Positions 1-5,726 of a stretch of 5,798 bases of DNA are shown here, one piece after another. This DNA comes from Parcubacteria group bacterium GW2011_GWA1_47_8 (lineage in GTDB: Bacteria; Patescibacteriota; Minisyncoccia; Phycocordibacterales; UBA1550). The stretch spans positions 1 to 5,798 of the forward strand of contig LCOP01000040.1 of NCBI GenBank assembly GCA_000996605.1, read 5' to 3'. A program made the position numbers and the translations under genes. Numbering within the stretch: position 1 is the stretch's first letter; each line of letters begins with the position of its first letter. Below the pieces are notes generated by a model, which saw only the letters and a list, made by a program, of their open reading frames with translations, had not been told where the DNA came from and ran no database searches.

Positions 1-186
1 GGTGAAGTTTTGAGTTTTGGTCCAGCGTGCGGCGAAGTGGTCGGGGGTGATGATGGTTGCGGGAGTGCTGGTTCCCCAGAAAAAGTTGATGTCGGCGTCA
101 GTGCGGGTCAAGGTGGGGACGGTTGTGGGGAAGGTTGGGGAGGAAGTGGTGTTGGGGATGTTCCAGTATTGGGCAGAGTAGCCGGA
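1..186 (-). other. PA14-like domain 2, N-terminal half only (residues 1279-1340)
   Basis: The protein restarts SGYSAQYWN and continues through TRTDADINFFWGTSTPA to RWTKTQNFT, where the window ends. It matches PA14-like domain 1 almost residue for residue. The DDG region and the rest of the domain lie outside, so binding-site integrity cannot be judged. Confidence 0.85.
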
Positions 187-197
187 GGTGGGGGGAG
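1..197 (+). repeat. Direct DNA repeat, copy A (PA14 coding)
   Basis: These bases match 1492-1688 at a constant offset of 1491, exactly 497 codons. By eye there are about 20 differences over 197 bases, clustered near 43-56 and 150-178, with long identical runs elsewhere. The repeat continues beyond the left edge, so its full length is unknown. Confidence 0.92.
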
Positions 198-3100
198 AGG
201 CTGGGACGGAGCCGCTAATTCCAGGCGGAAGATTCGCCAGCAATTCTGATTCCGTTAAATACACTTTAAGAGAAGGATTGATCGGCGGATTAACGTTGGT
301 CATTCCGTTTGGCAGTACCGTTGTGAAAGTGAAAAGCTGCCAAGAAGGTGTAACAAGCTTAAGGCGTGAACCGCCAACACCGGGTGTGTATGGCGTGCTT
401 TGAACACCTTGCTTATAGTCGACGCCCGCTTGGATTAGTCGCCGGGTATTGCTTGCATTCAGCGGCTTCGTGAGGTCATTGGATACAAGCCGCGCCTGGA
501 ATCGGTGGTGAACCGCTATGATATCGGAAGGATTGCTCTCGGTATAGCCGGAAGCACCGCCATGAATCCAGTAATTTGAGTAGCCCGGAACTACATATGA
601 GGGATGCCCATCGGACTCCATTCGAGTATTCACCTCGGGCGTCGTGTAGGTTGATGCCCAGATAGGATTCGTTGCGGGTCGAACAGCCACCCATTGCATA
701 GTACTTTTATGCAGAACGTACACCTCATCGTTCGCCATCTCAACACGGGTATTGCCATCGTCATTGCCGACTCCAGCGGAGATTACGAACCAGGGCGCAA
801 CCGTAGGCCACATGGTTGTAGCTGTCGTGATGTTGTTCGGACTAAAAAGCCAAGGATATCTTGTTGGGTCATTCATCCAATTAGCAAGCGCATCACCCCT
901 CATTAGACCGTGCACAATATAACCTTTGCCAACAGGAAGACTCAAGCCACCTTGCCCCGTCAGCGGTGGATAATCAGCACTCAATCGCATATCATCGAGA
1001 AGCGTTTGTGCGCAGTACCCATTACTGCACGAGTCGCCATTAACAGCCACCACCACCGACTGCGGTGCGGTGGTGCCGCCCGCTCCCGTACAGGTGAGTG
1101 TGTAGGTGGTTGCAGTGGTGAGAGCGGGGGTGGTGAATGTGCCAGAGATTGCCTTTGTTCCCGTCCAGCCGTTTCCTGCGGTGCAGGAGGTGGCATTGGT
1201 GCTTGACCACGTAAGGGTTGCGGTTTGACCGGAAGTGACGGAGACGGGGGCGGAAAGTGTTGCGGTGGGTGCGGGAGTCGAGGTGGTTACGGGGGTAATG
1301 GAGAGTTTTACCTGCGCACTCGACTTGTTCTCATAGTATTCAACTTTGACGGTGTGGCTTCCGGTGGTGAGGGTAAGGTCGGCAGAATAAGTGGTGGCTC
1401 CTTGGTCTTTCCATTGGTTGATCAAGATGTTGTTGTCAACGTAGACACGGATACCGTCGTCTGCGGTTACAGTGAAGCGGTAGGTGCCTGCGGTGAAGTT
1501 TTGGGTTTTGGTCCAGCGTGCGGCGAAGTGGTCTGCCGTAATGGTGCTTGCGGGAGTGCTGGTTCCCCAGAAAAAGTTGATGTCGGCGTCGGTGCGGGTC
1601 AAAGTGGGGACGGTTGTGGGGAAGGTTGGGGAGGAAGTGGCAAGCGGGGTGTTCCAATACTGTGCGGTGTAGCCGGAGGTGGGGGGAGGCACTACGGTGC
1701 CTGCGTAGAATTGTTTAGCGGCGGGGAGCTGTCCGTAGGCGGTAATTGCCGGCAATATTGTTGCATTATAGGTTCCGTTATCAAAATCCCAATAGAGATA
1801 CCATGGGTTCATAGTTTGAACCGCATATTTGAGCATTGATTCAGAGATACTTGCGTCACCAGAAAGCGGTGAACCGTTTGACGCCCAGTCAGGAAACTGA
1901 ATCTGTGGACCAGTTGGTATCTGGTTGTGATATTGTGTGTACTTGGGAAGAACTTCATTATTATAGCTAAGGGGGTTCGTACTAGGAGGAGTACTGTAGA
2001 TGACATCCGGAGTGCCTAAGCCAATATTGTTCTGAACAAGCCAGTCTATGAATCCAGCGCGATCACTAAACGGCGTAAAGTTAACTTGATAGTTCACTGT
2101 CTTGCCCGGAAATGCGTTGCGAGCAGCCGTTGCAAAAGCCTTGTATGCCGTTTCGATTAAAGTGCCATTACCACCGTACGCAGAACCAGTTTCCATCGCT
2201 GTCTCAATAAGGGTAATACCCTCCACATTAGGGTCTCCGGCATAGCGAGCACCGATAGCTTGAATCAGAGAAATAAATTCAGCCTGCACTTTCGAATTCC
2301 ACACCACTGGGTACCACCCATTACCAGTACGCGGGAATGCCCCATGATACGTGGCGTCACCACCGTACGTGGTGTCATTAAACATGTATGCAGGTATCTT
2401 TGGTTGATATGGACCGAACTGGGTGAACACAATTTGTATGGACATTTGTTTGCCAATCGATTTCAAGTAAGCAAGATTGGCATCCATTGCCACAAAATTG
2501 TACTGTCCTTTCGGTCCAGGAACGAGATCATCCCACCAATAAATAACCTCTGCTCCTTTGAACAGGGGCTGATTTGCAATACGAGAAAGATTCCCCGCTA
2601 ATGCACTGCCATGGGAACTCGTCAACAAGTAATACCCTGGATGAAAGTTGGCAGGGTTTTTCACGGAGGCGGGGTAGGTGCCGTAAGCAAGAGGTGGAGT
2701 TACCATAATAGTCACCGACTGCGGTGCTGTGGTCCCGCCTGCTCCCGTACAGGTGAGTGTGTACGTGGTTGCCGTGGTGAGTGCTGATGTGACTTGAGTG
2801 CCTGCGGTTGCCTTTGCGCCTGTCCAGCCGTTTGAGGCGGTGCAGGAGGTGCTGTTTGTGCTTGACCATGTGAGGGTGGCGGTGGTGCCGGAAGTGACTG
2901 AAGTTGGCGTCGCGGAGAGGGTTACTGTGGGGAGGGGGTTGTTTCCAGTACCAGCGTAGAATTGTTTAGCGGCGGGGAGGGGGCCAACTTTTTGGATTGC
3001 GGGAATTGCGTCATTGTAAAAATAGGGATCTCTCTTTTCCCACAATACATAATGAGGGTTAGTCTTTTGTATCGCACCATTCAATAACTCTTCCGAAGTA

Positions 3101-4020
3101 TTTGGACGAGGAGGAGCAAGGAGAGAATTTTCTTCCACGTAATTGCTCCATGCCACGTCAACGGCGATCGGAACACTGTTATGGTATGTAAGCGACATCG
3201 GATAAATAGTGTTCAGCAGATAACTCTTGGCAGGGGTCAGAAACATGTCGGGGTTATTGATGCCGATACCGTTATCAGTAAGCCACAGCACAAAAGGCGC
3301 GAGATCATACAAACCAACTCCGTAGTTCACCGAATGAACCACCACTTTATCAGGAAACGCTTTTTTGCCAGCAAGAGCTCTCACCTTAAAAGCCGCTTGC
3401 TCGACATCCGTGCTGTACCCCCAACCAGTGCTTCCGGTAGAAGTTTCTCCCAACGTAACCGCCTCAATGTAAGGATTACTGTTATATCGCGCACCAAGTG
3501 CATTATAAAGTGCGGTGATCCTTCCTTGTACCTTAGTGTTCCAAATACAAGGGAGCCAACCGCCGTCTTGCACAGTGCGTGCATAGTTTCCATAATAGAG
3601 AGGATCACAACCATAACTGGAATCTTTCCACATATAGCTTGGCGTTAGAGGCGGATATGGTCCGAATTGAGTATCTCCAATTTGGAGCCATAAGCGTTTG
3701 CCGGTGGATTTCAAGTAATTTAAATCTGCATCAATTTGCGAAAAATCATATACCCCCAGCGAAGGCTCGAGTTTTGACCATGCATAATTTTTCTTCACAC
3801 CCACAAAGTTTACGTTGTCTTTGAATGATGAGTAGGTGTATGAGTAATTATCGTTTTCTCCAATCATCATATAGTACCCCGGATGAAAATTGGCGGGATT
3901 CTTCACGGAGGTTGGGTAGGTGCCGTAGGCGGAGGCGGTTTGGCTTATACCGAGAAACAAAAAAAGTGAAGCAATGACGATTCTGATAATGGTCTTGGGA
4001 TGACGAGAGACATTTTTCAT
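1..4020 (-). CDS. Large secreted modular surface protein (barrel-Ig-barrel-PA14-Ig-unknown-PA14), 3' end outside window
   Basis: An open frame of 1340 codons runs from ATG at 4020 to the window edge; I found no in-frame tta, cta or tca triplet on the plus strand. Residues 1-31 form a signal peptide ending ASA. Domain order: barrel-like 1 (32-358), Ig-like 1 (362-440), barrel-like 2 (446-775), PA14-like 1 (782-908), Ig-like 2 (917-993), an unrecognised domain (995-1275), PA14-like 2 (1279 onward, cut). The barrels carry clan-A glycoside-hydrolase-style features (AWSKLEP with W81, E85; a strand-end Glu at 192 and 606). PA14 domains commonly bind carbohydrate. I infer an exported cell-surface protein acting on or adhering to polysaccharide; enzymatic activity is unproven. 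It has its own promoter (4043-4071) and no Shine-Dalgarno: the bases before ATG are AT-rich. Plus-strand ORFs lying over this gene are shadows. The reading frame is near certain, the function only moderately so. Confidence 0.93.
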   Translation of the reverse strand, partial: MKNVSRHPKTIIRIVIASLFLFLGISQTASAYGTYPTSVKNPANFHPGYYMMIGENDNYSYTYSSFKDNVNFVGVKKNYAWSKLEPSLGVYDFSQIDADLNYLKSTGKRLWLQIGDTQFGPYPPLTPSYMWKDSSYGCDPLYYGNYARTVQDGGWLPCIWNTKVQGRITALYNALGARYNSNPYIEAVTLGETSTGSTGWGYSTDVEQAAFKVRALAGKKAFPDKVVVHSVNYGVGLYDLAPFVLWLTDNGIGINNPDMFLTPAKSYLLNTIYPMSLTYHNSVPIAVDVAWSNYVEENSLLAPPRPNTSEELLNGAIQKTNPHYVLWEKRDPYFYNDAIPAIQKVGPLPAAKQFYAGTGNNPLPTVTLSATPTSVTSGTTATLTWSSTNSTSCTASNGWTGAKATAGTQVTSALTTATTYTLTCTGAGGTTAPQSVTIMVTPPLAYGTYPASVKNPANFHPGYYLLTSSHGSALAGNLSRIANQPLFKGAEVIYWWDDLVPGPKGQYNFVAMDANLAYLKSIGKQMSIQIVFTQFGPYQPKIPAYMFNDTTYGGDATYHGAFPRTGNGWYPVVWNSKVQAEFISLIQAIGARYAGDPNVEGITLIETAMETGSAYGGNGTLIETAYKAFATAARNAFPGKTVNYQVNFTPFSDRAGFIDWLVQNNIGLGTPDVIYSTPPSTNPLSYNNEVLPKYTQYHNQIPTGPQIQFPDWASNGSPLSGDASISESMLKYAVQTMNPWYLYWDFDNGTYNATILPAITAYGQLPAAKQFYAGTVVPPPTSGYTAQYWNTPLATSSPTFPTTVPTLTRTDADINFFWGTSTPASTITADHFAARWTKTQNFTAGTYRFTVTADDGIRVYVDNNILINQWKDQGATTYSADLTLTTGSHTVKVEYYENKSSAQVKLSITPVTTSTPAPTATLSAPVSVTSGQTATLTWSSTNATSCTAGNGWTGTKAISGTFTTPALTTATTYTLTCTGAGGTTAPQSVVVAVNGDSCSNGYCAQTLLDDMRLSADYPPLTGQGGLSLPVGKGYIVHGLMRGDALANWMNDPTRYPWLFSPNNITTATTMWPTVAPWFVISAGVGNDDGNTRVEMANDEVYVLHKSTMQWVAVRPATNPIWASTYTTPEVNTRMESDGHPSYVVPGYSNYWIHGGASGYTESNPSDIIAVHHRFQARLVSNDLTKPLNASNTRRLIQAGVDYKQGVQSTPYTPGVGGSRLKLVTPSWQLFTFTTVLPNGMTNVNPPINPSLKVYLTESELLANLPPGISGSVPASPPTSGYSAQYWNIPNTTSSPTFPTTVPTLTRTDADINFFWGTSTPATIITPDHFAARWTKTQNFT
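196..1038 (-). other. Unrecognised ~280-residue domain (residues 995-1275)
   Basis: I do not recognise this domain. It opens DSCSNGYCAQ, with Cys998 and Cys1003 close enough for a small disulfide loop. It is rich in aromatic residues (WMNDPTRYPWLF, NYWIHGGASGY) and contains VHHRFQARLV and SRLKLVTPSWQLFTFTT, which look like beta strands. No transmembrane segment or tandem repeat is seen. Lying between Ig-like 2 and PA14-like 2 in an exported protein, a beta-rich binding domain is the simplest guess, but this is inference only. Confidence 0.6.
1042..1272 (-). repeat. Ig-like domain copy 2 (residues 917-993)
   Basis: Second copy of the module at residues 362-440, with LTWSSTNATSCTA, GWTG and YTLTCTGAGG. 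The paired cysteines are Cys946 and Cys977. Much of the underlying DNA is identical to 2701-2937, pointing to a fairly recent copy or to gene conversion. It links PA14-like domain 1 to the unrecognised domain. Confidence 0.8.
1297..1677 (-). other. PA14-like domain 1 (residues 782-908)
   Basis: The segment opens SGYTAQYWN and contains HFAARWTKTQNFTAGTYRF, followed by TADDGIRVYVDN (Asp854-Asp855-Gly856), WKDQG and TGSHTVKVEYYEN. This series (aromatic opening, R-W/F-x-G, DDG, V-D-N, G-x-H-x-V-x-V-E-Y) is the classic PA14 pattern; in known members the DD pair helps bind calcium and sugar. The length fits the family. I infer carbohydrate binding at the cell surface. Confidence 0.88.
1492..1688 (+). 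repeat. Direct DNA repeat, copy B (PA14 coding)
   Basis: Partner of 1-197 within the same gene, encoding the first half of PA14-like domain 1. The offset is a multiple of three, so recombination between the copies would delete or duplicate a whole PA14-Ig-unknown unit without breaking the frame. Confidence 0.92.
1696..2685 (-). repeat. Barrel-like domain copy 2 (residues 446-775)
   Basis: Paralogue of residues 32-358, starting YGTYPASVKNPANFHPGYY and ending LPAAKQFYAGT. The strand-4-like Glu is kept (Glu606, LIETA), and a second Glu follows four residues later (Glu610). The position matching Glu328 of copy 1 is Asp745 (YWDFDNG). The two cysteines of copy 1 are replaced by Gly and Val. The copies have clearly diverged, unlike the near-identical PA14 copies, so this duplication is older. 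The two barrels may have different substrates, or one may be inactive. Confidence 0.7.
2701..2937 (-). repeat. Ig-like domain copy 1 (residues 362-440)
   Basis: A Ser/Thr-rich beta-sandwich-like module with the signature LTWSSTNSTSCTA...GWTG...YTLTCTGAGG. Cys393 and Cys428 are spaced as an intradomain disulfide pair, with Trp399 nearby. It closely matches the module at residues 917-993, both as protein and as DNA. Modules of this style recur as spacers in exported proteins of CPR and other bacteria. Its likely role is to space the two barrels and to mediate adhesion. Confidence 0.8.
2947..3927 (-). repeat. Barrel-like domain copy 1 (residues 32-358)
   Basis: This segment is the first of two homologous domains within the surface protein. 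Shared words with copy 2 include KNPANFHPGYY, TQFGPY, IGARY/LGARY and the closing LPAAKQFYAGT. The pattern W-S-K-L-E-P...G-x-Y-D-F-x-x-I-D...L-x-Y-L-K-S-T-G-K resembles the early strands of clan-A (beta/alpha)8 glycoside hydrolases. Glu192 (LGETS) is placed like the strand-4 acid/base, and Glu328 (LWEKRD) lies near a late strand. Cys138 and Cys158 occur only in this copy and may form a disulfide. The family assignment is inference; a non-catalytic barrel is possible. Confidence 0.7.
3928..4020 (-). other. Signal peptide, residues 1-31 of the surface protein
   Basis: A basic N-terminus (K2, R6, K9, R13) is followed by a hydrophobic core, IVIASLFLFLGI, and a polar stretch ending TASA before Tyr32. 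This is a typical Sec type I signal peptide with an AxA cleavage site after Ala31. No lipobox Cys is present. The mature protein would begin YGTYP, the same words that open the second barrel copy at residue 446, which supports this boundary. Confidence 0.85.
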
Positions 4021-4042
4021 AAAAATTAAATTAATTAACCGT

Positions 4043-4071
4043 ATTGTACTTTGAATTACGAAACTCCGCAA
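4043..4071 (-). promoter_or_regulatory. Sigma70-like promoter of the surface-protein gene
   Basis: On the minus strand TTGCGG (-35, 4071-4066) is followed by a 17-base spacer and TACAAT (-10, 4048-4043). The -10 differs from consensus at one base and the spacing is ideal. Transcription would start near 4036, giving a leader of only about 16 AT-rich bases with no Shine-Dalgarno. The -35, the spacer and the first two bases of the -10 are identical to a sequence upstream of adk. Confidence 0.65.
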
Positions 4072-4072
4072 C
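4047..4072 (+). repeat. 26-nt direct repeat, copy 1 (promoter core)
   Basis: Identical over 26 bases to 5702-5727, in the same orientation relative to the downstream gene. It starts tactttgaatt and ends ctccgcaac. The flanks differ on both sides. Copy 1 cannot be coding in the frame that copy 2 keeps open, since TAA directly precedes it in that frame, so the conservation is at DNA level. Confidence 0.95.
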
Positions 4073-4080
4073 TTACACTC

Positions 4081-4091
4081 TGGTCAGACCA
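4081..4091. promoter_or_regulatory. Possible operator: 11-nt palindrome
   Basis: tggtcagacca is a perfect odd palindrome whose near edge lies 9 bases upstream of the -35 of the surface-gene promoter. The position would suit an activator or repressor. A palindrome this short can occur by chance, and no second copy was noticed upstream of adk. Confidence 0.25.
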
Positions 4092-4211
4092 CTTCTGTTG
4101 AATACGGAAATCATCTTTTAGCCCAAGTGTAGGTTTTATTTAAGTGTCTACTAGATGGGGTACGGTTCAGGGCAAGCGAATGGGGTAAGAGTTGCGCCAA
4201 TCTACATTTTT

Positions 4212-4242
4212 GCACACTTGGACGTCGGGTTTCCAAGTGGGC
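4212..4242 (-). terminator. Hairpin after map, weak terminator candidate
   Basis: Arms gcacacttgga (4212-4222) and tccaagtgggc (4232-4242) pair over 11 positions with one mismatch around a 9-base loop. The hairpin starts inside the map stop codon. On the minus strand it is followed by TGCAAAAATG rather than a U-run, so it does not look like a standard intrinsic terminator. It may instead protect the mRNA 3' end. Confidence 0.35.
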
Positions 4243-5018
4243 TAAATCTTCGTCAAAATCTCCGATGCGCCGTCGGTAACGAGAATAGTGTGCTCAAAGT
4301 GCCCGCTCCGCTTTCCATCGCGCGTTACGTACGTATAGTCGTCCGGAAGAAGCTTGATAAACCGTGTTCCTTCATTCACGATAGGCTCGAGTGCGAGGAC
4401 CATGCCCGCTTTAAGTCGTATCCCCTGCCCGCGCTCACCGTAGTTCGCAATATGCGGGTCCTCGTGCTGGCGGTAGCCGACGCCGTGTCCGCCGAGCTCT
4501 TCGACAACTACAAACCCTTGCTCCTGCACATATTTCTCAATGACGTAACCGACATCCCCTGTTGTTTTCCCCGCCCGTGCTTCCGCAATTCCGCGCTGGA
4601 GCGCCTCGCGCGTTGTATCGATGAGCTTTTTTGCGTTTTCGTCAATTACCCCCACCGGTACGGTAAGTGCTGCATCAGTAAAAAGCCCTTTGTGTTTAAT
4701 ACCCAAATCAATACCAATAATGTCGCCTTCCTTCAAAACACGCCTGGGGTCTCCAATGCCGTGGACGATTTCATTATTTACCGACACGCAAAGTGTCCCC
4801 GGGTACGGACGGCGAACACCATCGGGTTGGTACTGCAAAAATGCCGGCTCGTCACCACCGGCACGGATGAGCCGCTCCGCCAAATCATTCAATTCCTGCG
4901 TGGTTACCCCGGGGCGTACGGCATTTTTCACCTCTTCAAGAACACGCGCAAGCCGTCGCCCACATTCGCGGATGACTTCGATTTCCTCTTTTGTCTTTAT
5001 CATTCCCTTTTTTCTCAT
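4242..5018 (-). CDS. map: Type I methionine aminopeptidase
   Basis: This cytosolic enzyme removes the initiator Met from new proteins when the second residue is small, using two metal ions. The 258-residue length is normal for bacterial type I. All expected residues are visible: His86 (VHGIGDP), metal ligands Asp104 (GIDLG) and Asp115 (FTDAA), His178 (GGHGVG), Glu211 (ALEP) and Glu242 (FEHTI), plus substrate-side His185 (RQHEDP). There is no N-terminal zinc-finger extension. The ATG at 5018 directly follows the adk TAA, which suits translational coupling. An internal ATG at 5003, giving MIKTKEEIEVI, matches the usual family start and follows AAAAAAGGGA, but that purine run is too close for a good ribosome site. 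Start choice is open by five residues; the function is secure. It is probably co-transcribed with adk. Confidence 0.96.
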   Translation of the reverse strand: MRKKGMIKTKEEIEVIRECGRRLARVLEEVKNAVRPGVTTQELNDLAERLIRAGGDEPAFLQYQPDGVRRPYPGTLCVSVNNEIVHGIGDPRRVLKEGDIIGIDLGIKHKGLFTDAALTVPVGVIDENAKKLIDTTREALQRGIAEARAGKTTGDVGYVIEKYVQEQGFVVVEELGGHGVGYRQHEDPHIANYGERGQGIRLKAGMVLALEPIVNEGTRFIKLLPDDYTYVTRDGKRSGHFEHTILVTDGASEILTKI

Positions 5019-5039
5019 TTAGTTGTCAGTCGTCAATTG
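5019..5039 (+). repeat. Flanking inverted repeat of adk, left arm
   Basis: ttagttgtcagtcgtcaat plus two bases matches the reverse complement of 5674-5701, with two substitutions and a 7-base gap (tggttag) in 21 aligned positions. It begins exactly at the adk stop codon and codes for the final residues, LTTDN. Confidence 0.7.
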
Positions 5040-5618
5040 TTTGCTAATGTCTCCAAAAACCTTCTCGGGTGCCTGCTCGCCACTCACCTCGAGAAACCTG
5101 TATTCCGTTTGTCCGCGATAAAATTCGATGGCGGGGGCCACTTCTTCTTCGTACCATGCCAATCGATGATGGATGACGTCAGTACTCACATCGTCTGCAC
5201 GCCCGCGAATCTTTAAACGATCTTCCGCCCAATCCCGCGACACATTCAAAAAAATAATAGTGATATTGGGACGCTTGTAAAAAGAAAGTGCGCCGTTCAA
5301 AATCTTCGCTTCAGAAAGCGTGCGTGGTGCACCATCAAAGATTACATGCTCATTCCCGACAAGTTTCCCTACAAATTCCGACACCCACACCCACACCGCA
5401 AGAAAGTTCGGCTGGAGAAGCCCCTGCTCTCCCACGCGACGCGCAAGGTCCCATGTATACCCAGGCTCTTTGAGATACTTTCTAAAGTGCGCCCCTGTCT
5501 CGATATGAAGAACGGGTGTTTCGGGCGCATGTTCGAGGAAAAACTGTTTGAGCAAACGTGCTTGCGTTCCCTTGCCCGAACCGGAACGGCCGAGGAAAAT
5601 AATAGTTTGGAGATCCAT
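5019..5618 (-). CDS. adk: Adenylate kinase / nucleoside monophosphate kinase, short-LID type
   Basis: Transfers phosphate from ATP to a nucleoside monophosphate, normally AMP, in the cytosol. The 199 residues show a P-loop GRSGSGKGTQ (10-19), NMP-binding TGAHFR (Thr41, Arg46), DGAPRT (95-100, matching DGFPRT of typical enzymes) and RLKIRGRADD (134-143) followed by Arg152. The LID is only a few residues long, as in UMP/CMP kinases and short adenylate kinases, with no zinc-binding Cys cluster. AMP is therefore likely but not proven as substrate. I chose ATG 5618 because the P-loop begins ten residues later, as usual; the longer frame from 5726 would translate a hairpin and a promoter-like repeat into a 36-residue extension. 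No Shine-Dalgarno is seen. The TAA stop abuts the map ATG. Confidence 0.93.
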   Translation of the reverse strand: MDLQTIIFLGRSGSGKGTQARLLKQFFLEHAPETPVLHIETGAHFRKYLKEPGYTWDLARRVGEQGLLQPNFLAVWVWVSEFVGKLVGNEHVIFDGAPRTLSEAKILNGALSFYKRPNITIIFLNVSRDWAEDRLKIRGRADDVSTDVIHHRLAWYEEEVAPAIEFYRGQTEYRFLEVSGEQAPEKVFGDISKQLTTDN

Positions 5619-5672
5619 GCAAGAAGCATAACAGGGTTTACCCATTCGGGCAAACCCTATTATGCTTCTTGC
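5619..5672 (-). repeat. 54-nt long hairpin abutting the adk start codon
   Basis: Two 25-base arms enclose a 4-base loop (GAAT on the minus strand). The outer arms read gcaagaagcataa and ttatgcttcttgc; the inner part pairs CCC with GGG next to the loop. As minus-strand RNA all 25 positions pair, 23 Watson-Crick and 2 G-U. As plus-strand RNA those two would be A-C mismatches. The arm ends at 5619 and ATG begins at 5618. It may be a leader control element or a mobile palindromic repeat; there is no U-run for a terminator. Confidence 0.85.
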
Positions 5673-5673
5673 A

Positions 5674-5701
5674 CACTTGACGACTAACCACTGACATCTA
5701 A
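5674..5701 (-). repeat. Flanking inverted repeat of adk, right arm
   Basis: On the minus strand this reads ttagatgtcagtggttag followed by tcgtcaagtg. It is the partner of 5019-5039 and lies just downstream of the upstream promoter-like repeat, inside the predicted adk leader. The extra 7 bases resemble a small internal duplication of the cagt/tagt unit. Confidence 0.7.
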
Positions 5702-5726
5702 TACTTTGAATTACGAAACTCCGCAA
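5698..5726 (-). promoter_or_regulatory. Possible promoter of adk-map
   Basis: TTGCGG (5726-5721), the same 17-base spacer as at the surface-gene promoter, then TATTAG (5703-5698), which matches the -10 consensus at four of six bases. Transcription would start near 5691, giving a leader of about 73 bases that contains the whole 54-nt hairpin. It is weaker than the copy at 4043-4071, and the sequence could simply be an interspersed repeat. Confidence 0.4.

Noticed and set aside
1..1700. Possible CRISPR or minisatellite array from repeated motifs
   Set aside because: The repeats are in-frame protein-module duplications about 1.5 kb apart, not short units with regular spacers.
1225..1839. Long open plus-strand frame of about 204 codons
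   Set aside because: It lies exactly antisense to the PA14 and Ig-like modules, is Gly/Cys/Val-rich low-complexity, and carries no recognisable motif; it is a shadow of the minus-strand gene.
4039..4107. 7-bp inverted repeat ccgtatt/aatacgg spanning the surface-gene promoter
   Set aside because: The arms are short and 55 bases apart, and one overlaps the -10; chance is a sufficient explanation.
4155..5216. Plus-strand open frame of 353 codons
   Set aside because: It overlaps map and the end of adk on the opposite strand, where motifs and catalytic residues are unmistakable. The plus frame shows no domain and spans two real genes.
5019..5726. Longer adk start at 5726 giving 235 residues
   Set aside because: The extra 36 residues are encoded by the 26-nt repeat, the inverted repeat and the hairpin, and the first ATG would lie within the -35. 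The P-loop position fits ATG 5618.
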